Shown: positions 35,504 to 43,617 of the stretch, in pieces
Layout: the number at the start of each line of letters is the position of its first letter
How positions within the stretch are numbered: position 1 is the stretch's first letter
Source of the DNA: Rhodospirillales bacterium
Lineage (GTDB): Bacteria; Pseudomonadota; Alphaproteobacteria; SP197
Reading direction: 5' to 3'
DNA: 64,000 bases
Assembly: GCA_014323865.1 (NCBI GenBank)
Contig: JACONG010000016.1
Span: forward strand, 143,685 to 207,684
Translations under genes and position numbers: made by a program
The notes under the pieces: generated by a model
Told to the model about the DNA's origin: nothing
What the model saw: only the letters and a program-made list of their open reading frames with translations
Database searches by the model: none

Positions 35504-36303
35504 TGCTCGCGTTCCTTATCTTCTTCGCCGAGACCGCCGCCTCGACCGTTCTCGATGTCGCGCCGATTCTGGCGATCCTGGTCCTGTTCCAGCTCGCCGT
35601 GCTGCGGCGCAAGGTGCCGAACCTGCGCAAGATCGCCTTCGGCTTTCTCTATGTTCTGGTGGGGTTGACGCTGTTCCTGATCGGGCTCGAGGAGGCGCTC
35701 TTCCCGATCGGCGAGACCATGGCGCAGCAGCTCACCTCACCCGAGGTGATCGGTACGGAGGGGCACGCCGACAGTGTCGACTGGTCGGACTACCTGCTGG
35801 TCTATGCCTTCGCCGGTGCCATCGGCTTTGCCACCACCGTGACCGAGCCCTCGCTGATCGCCGTGGCGCTGAAGGCCGAGGATGTCTCCGGCGGCGCGGT
35901 CGGCGCCTGGGGGCTGCGCATCGCGGTGGCGCTGGGTGTGGCGGCGGGCGTGGCGCTCGGCTGCTTGCGCATCGTCACCGGCACGCCGCTGCCCTGGTAC
36001 ATCATCGCCGCTTATCTTGTGGTGATCGTGCAGACCTTTCGTTCGAGCCGGATGATCATTCCGCTGGCCTATGACTCCGGCGGTGTGACGACCTCAACCG
36101 TGACCGTGCCCATCGTCGCCGCGCTCGGCCTGGGGCTCGCTGCATCGGTGCCCGGCCGCAACCCGCTGATCGACGGCTTCGGCCTGATCGCCTTCGCCAG
36201 TGTCTTTCCCATCATGTCCGTCCTGGGCTACGCCATGGCCGCCTCCTGGATCAGCCGCAAACGGACACCATCAGACAGTCGATCCGAGGAGACCGGGCCA
36301 TGA
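35503..36303 (+). CDS. DUF1538 integral membrane protein, second copy
   Basis: 266 residues and about six membrane spans. It repeats the two signatures of the preceding gene as FATTVTEPSL and [16 protein letters not shown], so the pair are diverged duplicates that probably form a heteromeric or two-half transporter. Its stop overlaps the start of the PII-like gene (ATGA). Confidence 0.88.
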   Translation: MLAFLIFFAETAASTVLDVAPILAILVLFQLAVLRRKVPNLRKIAFGFLYVLVGLTLFLIGLEEALFPIGETMAQQLTSPEVIGTEGHADSVDWSDYLLVYAFAGAIGFATTVTEPSLIAVALKAEDVSGGAVGAWGLRIAVALGVAAGVALGCLRIVTGTPLPWYIIAAYLVVIVQTFRSSRMIIPLAYDSGGVTTSTVTVPIVAALGLGLAASVPGRNPLIDGFGLIAFASVFPIMSVLGYAMAASWISRKRTPSDSRSEETGP

Positions 36304-36650
36304 GACTGAAACTGATCGTCGTTCTCGTGAACGACGAGATCACCGACACCGTGATTGATGCGGCCCGTGCCGGCGGCGCGACCGGCGCAACGACCATCAC
36401 GAGCGTCCGGGGTGAAGGTCTCAAGCCCGAGAAGACCTTCTTCGGCCTTGACCTCGCCGCCCAGAGGAATGTCGTGCTGTTTCTTGTTGTCGAACCGCGC
36501 GCCCGCGACATCCTTGAACGCATCCGGGATGCTGGCAAATTCGACGAGAATCCCGGGGCGGGCGTCGCGTTTCAGGTGCCGATCGACGATGCCGTGGGGT
36601 TGAGCACCCAGCTTCCCGCGATCATGGAAGAGCTGGAGTCCGAGCTATGA
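36300..36650 (+). CDS. PII-like signalling protein
   Basis: 116 residues, ferredoxin-like fold of the PII superfamily: MRLKLIVVLVNDEITDTVIDAARAGGATGATTITSVRGEG. The T-loop region (residues about 37-55) has no equivalent of the uridylylated Tyr51 of GlnB/GlnK, and the nucleotide-binding B-loop is replaced by GAGVAFQVPIDDAVGL. It therefore is not a canonical nitrogen regulator. Translational coupling to DUF1538 and CBS genes suggests it gates the membrane proteins in response to a nucleotide or small ligand. Confidence 0.8.
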   Translation: MRLKLIVVLVNDEITDTVIDAARAGGATGATTITSVRGEGLKPEKTFFGLDLAAQRNVVLFLVVEPRARDILERIRDAGKFDENPGAGVAFQVPIDDAVGLSTQLPAIMEELESEL

Positions 36651-37048
36651 ACGACAAGACCATCATTCGTGTCAGCGACGTGATGTCGACCGGCTTCCAT
36701 GCGATCGACGGCCTGGCGACCGTGGCCGATGCCATCCGCATGATGAAGCAGCACAGCATCAGCTCGCTTGCTGTCAACAGGCGCAGCAAAGATGACGAAC
36801 TCGGCATCCTCGCGGTGGCTGACATCGCGACAGACGTCACCGCCCGGAATCGGGCGCCTGAGCGGGTCAGTGTTTACGAGATCATGACCAAACCGGCGAT
36901 GACCCTGCCGGCGGACATGCAGACGCGTTACGCGGCCCGGCTCCTGACGCGGTTCCACATCACCCGAGCCATCGTCGTCGACCGGGAGCGCAACCCGCTC
37001 GGCATGGTCACCCTGCGCGACCTCGTCCTCGGTCACGCGAAAGGGTAA
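36647..37048 (+). CDS. CBS-domain protein
   Basis: 133 residues made of one CBS pair: VSDVMSTGFHAIDGLATVADAIRMMKQHSISSLAV and YEIMTKPAMTLPADMQTRYAARLLTRFHITRAIVV. CBS pairs bind adenine nucleotides and regulate partner proteins. It overlaps the PII-like gene by four bases and ends the four-gene operon, adding a second nucleotide sensor to the DUF1538 module. Confidence 0.88.
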   Translation: MNDKTIIRVSDVMSTGFHAIDGLATVADAIRMMKQHSISSLAVNRRSKDDELGILAVADIATDVTARNRAPERVSVYEIMTKPAMTLPADMQTRYAARLLTRFHITRAIVVDRERNPLGMVTLRDLVLGHAKG

Positions 37049-37433
37049 CGACGGAAACGTCAGTATCCTGCATCTGTGCGGTGGCGTACCGATCGCGCCG
37101 AGCGATCTCGACGCTGAGACCCGTCACCTCGATTGCATCCAGGTCATCCTGACGGAGTCCGACAAGGGCTGGCATGCGGCAGGGCTCGGCAGGCAGCGGG
37201 TGAGCGATGCCATCGACATGCTCTGCATCGCCCGCGGCAAGACCCGCGAGGAGATCCGGGCGGAGCCCGGCTTCTTCACGACCATCAACGTCAACGCGCT
37301 GCGCAAGATCGACGGGCCGATGCTGGAGGGCCTGATGGAGGCCGCACGTCACGGCCAGGCGCTCTCGCTGACGCCGTTCACGCTCTCGGGCGCGATGAGC
37401 CCGTTGACCATCCCCGACGACACGGGCCTATGA
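37049..37433 (+). pseudogene. Trimethylamine methyltransferase (MttB) family fragment
   Basis: One frame reads NVSILHLCGGVPIAPSDLDA, SDKGWHAAGLGRQRVSDAIDM and FFTTINVNALRKIDGPMLEGLM, continuing QALSLTPFTLSGAMSPLTIP before a stop at 37431. This is the central part of an MttB/MtgB-family methyltransferase of about 500 residues; both ends are missing. No ribosome-binding site. A decaying remnant of a methylamine- or betaine-demethylation gene. Confidence 0.7.
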
Positions 37434-37438
37434 GACGA

Positions 37439-38329
37439 TCAGTCGGCCTGCCCGGACGGCTGCTGACTGAGATTGTCGATACGGATGCCGGCGTGGCGAT
37501 CCCAGTCGGGCGGCATCTTCCAGACGCGGTCCTCAGCGTGAATCGTCGGTGCGGACCGGCCACGTACGATAGTCCAGCGGTGACGCGAACGATAGGGAAT
37601 CTCGGCGAAGCAGGCGGTGTCGGCTGACTGGTAGCCGGCAATCACGACGGGCCGGCCTCGGTCGCTGGTATTGGGCAGCGCACTGTGGACCGTGTTGCAG
37701 TTGCTGATCAGCACGGAACCGGCCGGCGCGGTGATCGCCACCGCCGTCTCCTCGGGGATGAGATGTCTGTCCTGGTCACCGATCAGACCAAGCCAGGCAC
37801 CGTCCGGCCCATAGTGATCGAGCAAGGGTCCGCGGTAGCTGCCCGGGATCACGCGGGTCGGGCCCATCTCCATCGTCACGTCGTCCAGATAGGTCAGGGT
37901 CATCAGCGGCGTCAGGTTGGTTGCCGGTGCGAAGGCGCTGTCCTGATGCCAGTCGAAACCGCGCCCCCCGGGCCGCTTGAAGGCGACGTTCGATTCCCGG
38001 AACAGCACGTCCGGACCAACCAGGTCGGCCACCGCATCGACCAGGGGCGAGTCGGAGGCGTAGGACCAGATCATGTCGTGATGGTCGGCCGCACAGAGGA
38101 TCTGGCGCAGATGGCGACCGTCGTCCGAGGTCTCGAACTCGAAGTCGGGCGGACAGTCGGCCGGCGTTTCGGCACGACGATAAAGCGCGTCAAGGACACC
38201 ACGCAGGGCCTCAACCCGCTCGGCGTCAATATAGCCCTCGAGCAGCAGATAACCGTTCGCAAAGTAGAAGGCGCGTTGCTCCGCCGAGAGAACGTGCAAC
38301 GGGAGCTGTTCGATATCGGCCTGACGCAT
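37439..38329 (-). CDS. Phytanoyl-CoA dioxygenase family protein
   Basis: 296 residues from the ATG at 38329 preceded by GGAGAG. It is an Fe(II)/2-oxoglutarate oxygenase of the PhyH family: the HxD iron motif is in GFDWHQDSAFAP, and the distal His and 2-oxoglutarate-binding Arg are in NTVHSALPNTSDRGRPVV. The substrate is unknown; PhyH relatives hydroxylate fatty acyl-CoAs, ectoine or natural products. Earlier in-frame Met codons to 38482 fall in a degraded gene and are rejected. Confidence 0.88.
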   Translation of the reverse strand: MRQADIEQLPLHVLSAEQRAFYFANGYLLLEGYIDAERVEALRGVLDALYRRAETPADCPPDFEFETSDDGRHLRQILCAADHHDMIWSYASDSPLVDAVADLVGPDVLFRESNVAFKRPGGRGFDWHQDSAFAPATNLTPLMTLTYLDDVTMEMGPTRVIPGSYRGPLLDHYGPDGAWLGLIGDQDRHLIPEETAVAITAPAGSVLISNCNTVHSALPNTSDRGRPVVIAGYQSADTACFAEIPYRSRHRWTIVRGRSAPTIHAEDRVWKMPPDWDRHAGIRIDNLSQQPSGQAD

Positions 38330-38354
38330 GGAGGCTCTCCTTGATCTCCGGGAC

Positions 38355-38520
38355 TCAGTCCTCGTTGCGCTCCGACGACTCCCGATCGCGATCATACCAC
38401 CGCTCCACTGGAAACGCCGGAAGCCAGCCCTCACGCCGAACAGTCCAGAGCTCGTATGTCGGCTTGAACTGATCCGGCGCATTGAGCGCGCCTGGAGCGG
38501 ATCCAGCTGAGTGTGTGAAT
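38355..38520 (-). pseudogene. Possible C-terminal remnant of a GFA/CENP-V family protein
   Basis: The frame reads DQFKPTYELWTVRREGWLPAFP, then VERWYDRDRESSER and a stop at 38355. This resembles the C-terminal pattern of GFA (CENP-V-like) proteins (FxPTYExWTxRRxPWLPxFPG). No upstream cysteine-rich GFA core is present. The assignment rests on a single short pattern. Confidence 0.35.
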
Positions 38521-38539
38521 CCGCTCGACCCCGGGATGC

Positions 38540-38725
38540 TCAAGGAATGGTCCAGTCGATTTCCTTGCGCAACGGCAGCACGCGGGGCGCGCGAAACGAC
38601 AAGCTGTAACACGCGGTGGCATGAAGGATGTGGAAGCCGCTCCGCCGGTAGTCCGGCATGTCCCAATGCGCCTTGTTGTCGAACCCGGTCACGATATCGG
38701 GGTTGTCGATGCCTTGCCTGGCCAT
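38540..38725 (-). CDS. Small unrecognised ORF or gene fragment (61 aa)
   Basis: An ATG at 38725 follows a good ribosome-binding site GGAGGAG. The product begins MARQGIDNPDIVTGFDNKAHW and ends LPLRKEIDWTIP. It is hydrophilic, with no membrane segment or cysteine motif. I do not recognise it. The abrupt stop next to the remnant at 38355-38520 suggests the truncated front part of a longer gene. Confidence 0.4.
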   Translation of the reverse strand: MARQGIDNPDIVTGFDNKAHWDMPDYRRSGFHILHATACYSLSFRAPRVLPLRKEIDWTIP

Positions 38726-38963
38726 ATCCGGATCTCCTCCCGCGTCGCGGCAGCTTGCCAGAGTCGGGCGCTGGCGTTAAGCGGGAGTCATGGCCGGATG
38801 GAACACGATCACACCTCCGGGGTCCTTGCCATCATCATCGAAGCAGGTGCCGTGATCGCGGCGGCCATCAAACAACACAATCCCCGCAACCCCGCATCAA
38901 TCCCCACACGATTCCAGCGTCGACCGAAACACCCTCCAAGACGGGAACGGGCCAGGTTGTGTC

Positions 38964-39749
38964 ATGGTGTGCAGGCTCTTTCTTCTGATCCTCGGGCTTG
39001 GCTTGGTGTCGTCTGTGCAGGCCCAGACCTTCCCCTCGGCAATCGACTCCGCTCCTGGCGGCCACGTTGTGGAGATTGTCGACGGTGACACCCTGGTTCT
39101 GTCCGACGGCGCGGAAGTCCGTCTGGTCGGGATCATGGTGCCGAAGCTCGCCCTGGGACGCGACTGGATGACCGACGAACCCCTGGCGCAGGATGCAAAG
39201 GACGCACTCGAAACGCTGGTCCTCGGCCGGGACGTCATCTTGGTGCCCGACCAGACGTCGATGGACCGGCACGGTCGCCTTCTCGCTCACGTCCTTGATC
39301 CGCAAGGCGTCTGGGTGCAGGCTGCACTCTTGGAAGCCGGCCTCGCGCGGGTCTACTCGTTCGCCGACAACCGCGTCCATGTCGCCGACATGTTGGAGCA
39401 CGAAGCGAGCGCTCGCGGTGCCGCTCGTGGGCTGTGGTCCGATCCCTACTTCGCCGTGCGGGACGCCGGGCTGCCCAATGCGATTCCTGTCGACCGCTTC
39501 GAACTCGTCGAGGGCGTGGTCGCCGATGTCGCGGAGGTCGACCGGCGCATCTACATCAACTTCGGCGACGATTGGCGGACCGATATGACTGTCACGGTTT
39601 CGCCGCACAATCGCGGCAGTTTTCTTGATGCGCCGCTTGATGTCCTGTCGCTGGAGGGGGCACGCATCCGTGTTCGCGGCTGGACCAGCTGGTACAATGG
39701 TCCGATGATCGAGATCGACCATCCAGAGACAATCGAGGTGCTTGAGTGA
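38964..39749 (+). CDS. Thermonuclease (SNase-like) family protein
   Basis: 261 residues. A signal peptide (MVCRLFLLILGLGLVSSVQAQ) precedes a staphylococcal-nuclease-type OB fold: VEIVDGDTLVLSDGAEVRLVGI and SMDRHGRLLAHVLDPQGVWVQAALLEAGLARV. The Asp of DGDT and the basic DRHGR segment are consistent with Ca-dependent phosphodiesterase activity, but the canonical catalytic Glu in the ExxR position is not evident, so activity is uncertain. Probably periplasmic. Its stop overlaps the next gene as TGATG. Confidence 0.85.
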   Translation: MVCRLFLLILGLGLVSSVQAQTFPSAIDSAPGGHVVEIVDGDTLVLSDGAEVRLVGIMVPKLALGRDWMTDEPLAQDAKDALETLVLGRDVILVPDQTSMDRHGRLLAHVLDPQGVWVQAALLEAGLARVYSFADNRVHVADMLEHEASARGAARGLWSDPYFAVRDAGLPNAIPVDRFELVEGVVADVAEVDRRIYINFGDDWRTDMTVTVSPHNRGSFLDAPLDVLSLEGARIRVRGWTSWYNGPMIEIDHPETIEVLE

Positions 39750-41224
39750 TGCTGTCGCGCCTGCGTTCCCTTCTCTTCGTTGCCGTGGCCGGCATCGCTG
39801 CGGTCGCCGTCGGTGCCTGCGCCAGGAACCCGGCCACGGGCCAGTCGGATCTTTCGCTTGTCTCGCCCGCCCGGGAACAGCAGATCGGCGACGAGGCCCA
39901 CCCGCAGGTGGTCGCACAGTTCGGCGTCTACGAGGAGGTCCCGGAGCTCAACGCTTATGTCGCGACGATCGCCTCGCGGCTTCACAGCGTCTCGGAGATG
40001 TCGGGGCAGGCGTTCCGGTTCACGCTACTCGACAGTGACATGGTCAACGCCTTCGCCATTCCCGGCGGCTACGTCTATGTCACGCGCGGCCTGATGGCGC
40101 TCGCCAACAGCGAAGCCGAACTCGCCGGCGTGATCGGCCATGAGATCGGCCATATCACCGCCCGCCATGGCGCCCGGCGCATAACCCGACAGACCCTCGC
40201 CGGCCTCAGCATCCTCGGTTTCGGCATTGCGACCCGGGACCGCAACCTGATGGAAGCGGCCAGTGTGGGAGCGGCGGCCTGGCTGGCCGGATACGGTCGC
40301 AGCCAGGAGCTCGAATCCGATGAACTCGGCGTCCGCTACCTGACCCGTGCCGGCTATGACCCGCTGGCCATGGCGACCTTTCTGGAGCAACTGGGACGTG
40401 ACTCGGCGCTCTCGCGCAAGATCGCCTTTCAGGAGAACCAGCCCGATCCCGCCGACAGCTGGTTCGCCACGCATCCGCGAACAGAGGATCGCGTCGTGGC
40501 GGCGGCCGAACTTGCGCGTGCCGACCTCCCCAATCCCTTCGAGGGGCGCAAGGAGTATCTGCAGCAGATCGACGGGATGATCTGGGGCGACAGCCCCGCC
40601 CAGGGCTTCCGACGCGGCCGCAACTTCTCTCACCCCGAGCTGCGCTTCTCGTTCGACGTGCCCGAAGGCTTCCGGATGCTCAATTCCCCCTCGGAGGTCA
40701 TCGCCTTCAATGCGGACGGTGCCTCCCTGATCTTCGACGGCACCGCGAACCAGAGTGGCTCCATGGCGGCCTACGCGCAGTCCTGGGCGAACCGGGCCTT
40801 CGGCCGTTCGGTGTCGCTCAACGATCTCGAAGCCATCGACATCAACGGCATGGCCGCCGGAACCGGCTGGACCACCGTGCCCCGCCAGCAGGGTTCAGTC
40901 GACGTCCGCTTCCTCGCGATCCGCTACGACAGCAGCACGATCTACCGGTTTATCTTCGTGACGCCGTCAGCATCGGCGGCAATGCTCAATGAGGCGTTCC
41001 GCCGCACCACCTACAGTTTCCGCAAGCTGTCATCGTCGGAAGCGGCCGCCCTGCGCCCGCTGCGGATTCGAATTGATGAGGTGCGTGCCGGCGACACGAT
41101 CGCCACCTTCGCGGCCCTCATGCAGTTCGACAATCTGCAGCGCGAACGATTCATGGTGCTGAACGCGATCACGTCCGAAGCCGATCTCCAGCCCGGCATG
41201 CTGGTCAAGGTGATCAGGGAGTAA
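39749..41224 (+). CDS. M48 family metalloprotease lipoprotein (BepA-like)
   Basis: 491 residues. A lipoprotein signal ends in VGAC. The zinc motif HEIGH is in GVIGHEIGHITARHGARR, and the third ligand region is SQELESDELGVRYLTRAGYDP. The C-terminus (IRIDEVRAGDTIATFAALM...LQPGMLVKVIRE) looks like a LysM-type peptidoglycan-binding element. BepA-type proteins degrade misassembled outer-membrane proteins. Overlap with the nuclease gene suggests co-transcription. Confidence 0.92.
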   Translation: MLSRLRSLLFVAVAGIAAVAVGACARNPATGQSDLSLVSPAREQQIGDEAHPQVVAQFGVYEEVPELNAYVATIASRLHSVSEMSGQAFRFTLLDSDMVNAFAIPGGYVYVTRGLMALANSEAELAGVIGHEIGHITARHGARRITRQTLAGLSILGFGIATRDRNLMEAASVGAAAWLAGYGRSQELESDELGVRYLTRAGYDPLAMATFLEQLGRDSALSRKIAFQENQPDPADSWFATHPRTEDRVVAAAELARADLPNPFEGRKEYLQQIDGMIWGDSPAQGFRRGRNFSHPELRFSFDVPEGFRMLNSPSEVIAFNADGASLIFDGTANQSGSMAAYAQSWANRAFGRSVSLNDLEAIDINGMAAGTGWTTVPRQQGSVDVRFLAIRYDSSTIYRFIFVTPSASAAMLNEAFRRTTYSFRKLSSSEAAALRPLRIRIDEVRAGDTIATFAALMQFDNLQRERFMVLNAITSEADLQPGMLVKVIRE

Positions 41225-41411
41225 CGACGATACCGGCGGCGATCAGCCGGTCGATCTCGTCGTCCGTAAGACCGGTGCCGTCGTCGATGGTCGGCGAGCC
41301 GCCGCGGACCGGGTGATGGTGGTGATGGTCAGGAGTGCCGTTGGCCACCATCAGGCCCGATCAGGACATGGGGGTCAGGTCGAGAACCCGGATGTCCTCG
41401 AACGGCTGCAT
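41214..41411 (-). pseudogene. CaiB/BaiF CoA-transferase remnant, internally deleted
   Basis: The minus strand starts MQPFEDIRVLDLTPMS then a TGA (41361). The opening matches family III CoA-transferases (LxGIRVLDLTxxxAGP). After an intervening junction the sequence resumes in another frame with VRGGSPTIDDGTGLTDDEIDRLI and AAGIVV, the typical C-terminal end (GLSDEEIAxLxAAGVV). About 350 codons of the middle are gone. It lies just downstream of the carbamoylase-like gene. Confidence 0.55.
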
Positions 41412-41416
41412 CGCGG

Positions 41417-42661
41417 TCAGCTCAGGGCCTGCGCCCTGTCGAGCATGGCGTGGAGCAGAACGTTGCAGCCGGCCTCAAGGTCTTCCCTGGCCGCATTCTC
41501 GATCTCGTTGTGACTGATGCCACCTTCGCAGGGCACGAAGATCATCGCCGTCGGTGCGACACGGCTGACATAGACCGCGTCGTGGCCCGCGCCCGACACC
41601 ATGTCCATGTGATCGTAACCAAGAAGCTCGGCGCCTCTGCGGACCGCGTCGATACAGCCGGTGTCGAAGGCCACAGGCGGCGAGACCCAGATTTCCTCGA
41701 TCTCGATCTCGACCTTCTTCCTGACGCCGATCTTGGTGGCGGCCCAGCGCAGGCCCGCATCCAGGCGATCGAAGGCCTCCTGGTCGGGATGGCGGATGTC
41801 GACCGACAGCATGACGTCCCCGGCGATGGTGTTGCGCGATCCCGAAGGCAGGCAGTGATCGACCTTCACGGTGGTGCGACCGTGCGGGCCCTCGCCGAGC
41901 GCATTGTCGTCGAGATGCTGGATCAGCTTGGCCGCGGCCACCATGGCGTCCTTGCGCATTTCCATGGGCGTCGGCCCAGCGTGGGCCTCCATGCCGCGGA
42001 TGTTCACGTTGTACCAGCGGATGCCCTGCACCCCGGTGACGACGCCAACCGGCTTCCTTTCGGCCTCCAGGATCGGCCCCTGTTCGATATGGGCTTCGAA
42101 ATGGTGACCCAGCGTATGGCCTCCGGGTTCCTCGTCGCCGAGGTAGCCGATACGGGCGAGCTCCTCGCCCATGGTCTTGCCATCGGGGTCGGCCTGGTTG
42201 TGAGCATAGTCGAGGCTGAAGGCGCCACCGAAGACCCCCGATCCGATCATGGCCGGAGCGAAGCGTGCACCTTCCTCGTTGGTCCAGCAGATCACCTCAA
42301 GCGGCGCCCCGGTTTCGACCCCGGCATCGTTCAGCGAGCGGACAATCTCGAGCCCGGCAAGCACACCGTAGACGCCGTCGAACTTGCCACCGGTAGGCTG
42401 GGTGTCGAGATGGCTGCCGGTCGAGACCGGACTGGCATCGGGATCACGGCCGGGCCTGCGGGCGAAGATGTTGCCCATCTTGTCCACCGAACAGGTCATG
42501 CCGGCGGCTTCGCACCAGCCGACAAAGAGATCACGCCCCGCCTTGTCGCCGTCGGTCAGGGCGAGACGACAGTTGCCGCCCTTTTCGGTGGCATCGATCC
42601 TGGCCATTTCCATGATCGATTCCCAAAGGCGGTCGGCGTTGATCTGCAAGCCCTGGCTCAT
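41417..42661 (-). CDS. Zn-dependent amidohydrolase (N-carbamoyl-amino-acid hydrolase / allantoate amidohydrolase type)
   Basis: 414 residues of the M20 hydrolase family. Metal and catalytic motifs are GSHLDTQPTGGKFDGVYGVLAGLE (His, Asp), CWTNEEGARFAPAMIGSGVF (Glu-Glu) and HIEQGPILE; the dimerisation domain includes GMEAHAGPTPMEMRKDAM, and GAGHDAV and GGISHNEIE lie near the end. It hydrolyses N-carbamoyl or ureido groups from amino acids or purine-catabolism intermediates. Start ATG at 42661 is preferred to an upstream GTG-type extension. Confidence 0.92.
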   Translation of the reverse strand: MSQGLQINADRLWESIMEMARIDATEKGGNCRLALTDGDKAGRDLFVGWCEAAGMTCSVDKMGNIFARRPGRDPDASPVSTGSHLDTQPTGGKFDGVYGVLAGLEIVRSLNDAGVETGAPLEVICWTNEEGARFAPAMIGSGVFGGAFSLDYAHNQADPDGKTMGEELARIGYLGDEEPGGHTLGHHFEAHIEQGPILEAERKPVGVVTGVQGIRWYNVNIRGMEAHAGPTPMEMRKDAMVAAAKLIQHLDDNALGEGPHGRTTVKVDHCLPSGSRNTIAGDVMLSVDIRHPDQEAFDRLDAGLRWAATKIGVRKKVEIEIEEIWVSPPVAFDTGCIDAVRRGAELLGYDHMDMVSGAGHDAVYVSRVAPTAMIFVPCEGGISHNEIENAAREDLEAGCNVLLHAMLDRAQALS

Positions 42662-42718
42662 GTGCACTCCCAAGCGCAAACGTCGTGTCGGGGCATCATG
42701 GCGAGCAAATGGCAGGGA

Positions 42719-43519
42719 TCAAGCCTCGATGCGGTCGACGGCGTTCCCGTTTTGGTCGAAGCAGCAGGCAACAAGCGGGCCGCCCCGTCCGCACCCGCCA
42801 TCGACAGTGGCGCGGAAGCCCTCAATCGCGACTCCGCCCTCCTGCGGATCGTGGCCGCGGACGACCATGCGGAACGAACCATAGGGTGCGGTCAGTCCGG
42901 CAAAGCCGGAGGGCTGCCACCAGAAAGCGTCCCTTTGGGTCTTGATCGGACGGTCCGGGTCGAGGCCGGAATGGACGAAGAGGATCGTGCCGTCATCGGT
43001 CACGCAGGCGCGCTTCAGATGGGTCATGAGTGCGCGGTGACCGGGGTGGCCGTACATCGAATCGCGCAACCCGCCCGTCCAGCGCGTCAGGGTCACCGTG
43101 CCGCCGCGGGCCGCCACCAGACCGTCGCCGGCATTGCCGCCATAGGCCTTGATCGTGGCCGCCACGCCGCGTTCGAGCATCCAGCCCATAACCGCCGGAG
43201 GGTCCATGGCCAGCTGAAGCTGCAGCAGCTTCTGCCACATCTCCTCCTGTGCGCCGCGCAGGAAGACGACGTCCTGCGGCATCATGCCGGGCTGCGCCAG
43301 AAGCTCCCGGCGGAATGCGATCAGTTCGTCGACCGTACCGCTTACATCGTCACCGAAGCCCAGGAAATTGCCGAGGTAGACCAGGCGATCGCGCACCTGG
43401 AACCGTTCGGCCAGCTGGCGGTGCAGGTCGACGAGCTGTGCATGTTCACCGTGAATGGCACCGATTGCCCATACGCGTTGCCAGCCCGTGAGGGTGCCGA
43501 ATTTGTCTGGGTCGAGCAT
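42719..43519 (-). CDS. Metallophosphatase-fold protein with degraded metal-binding motifs
   Basis: 266 residues. The layout is that of PPP-type phosphoesterases, but the hallmark motifs are changed: GDxHG reads GAIHG, GDxxDRG reads GNFLGFG, and RGNHE reads RGAQEE. Later elements (LFVHSGLDP, VVRGHDPQEGG) keep their histidines. The metal-binding Asp and Asn/His of the first three motifs are gone, so phosphatase activity is unlikely. A non-catalytic binding role is possible. It is 98 bases downstream of carD on the same strand. Confidence 0.75.
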   Translation of the reverse strand: MLDPDKFGTLTGWQRVWAIGAIHGEHAQLVDLHRQLAERFQVRDRLVYLGNFLGFGDDVSGTVDELIAFRRELLAQPGMMPQDVVFLRGAQEEMWQKLLQLQLAMDPPAVMGWMLERGVAATIKAYGGNAGDGLVAARGGTVTLTRWTGGLRDSMYGHPGHRALMTHLKRACVTDDGTILFVHSGLDPDRPIKTQRDAFWWQPSGFAGLTAPYGSFRMVVRGHDPQEGGVAIEGFRATVDGGCGRGGPLVACCFDQNGNAVDRIEA

Positions 43520-43581
43520 GGGCCGGGTTCCAAAAACAGACCGCCCCGCCCCGCATCCGCGGCAGGGCGATCAGGGTAATT

Positions 43582-43604
43582 CGCTTTCGTTACAACCGAA
43601 AGCG
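43582..43604 (-). terminator. Hairpin after carD
   Basis: Perfect 8-bp stem CGCTTTCG / CGAAAGCG with a 7-base loop, 13 bases past the carD stop on the minus strand. No clear T-run follows, so it may be a weak terminator or mRNA-stabilising hairpin. Confidence 0.55.
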
Positions 43605-43617
43605 GGCACGGGCCGGG

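Noticed and set aside
41450-43579. 709-codon plus-strand frame across the amidohydrolase and phosphatase-fold genes
   Set aside because: Antisense to two genes with clear family patterns; composition is typical of a shadow frame.
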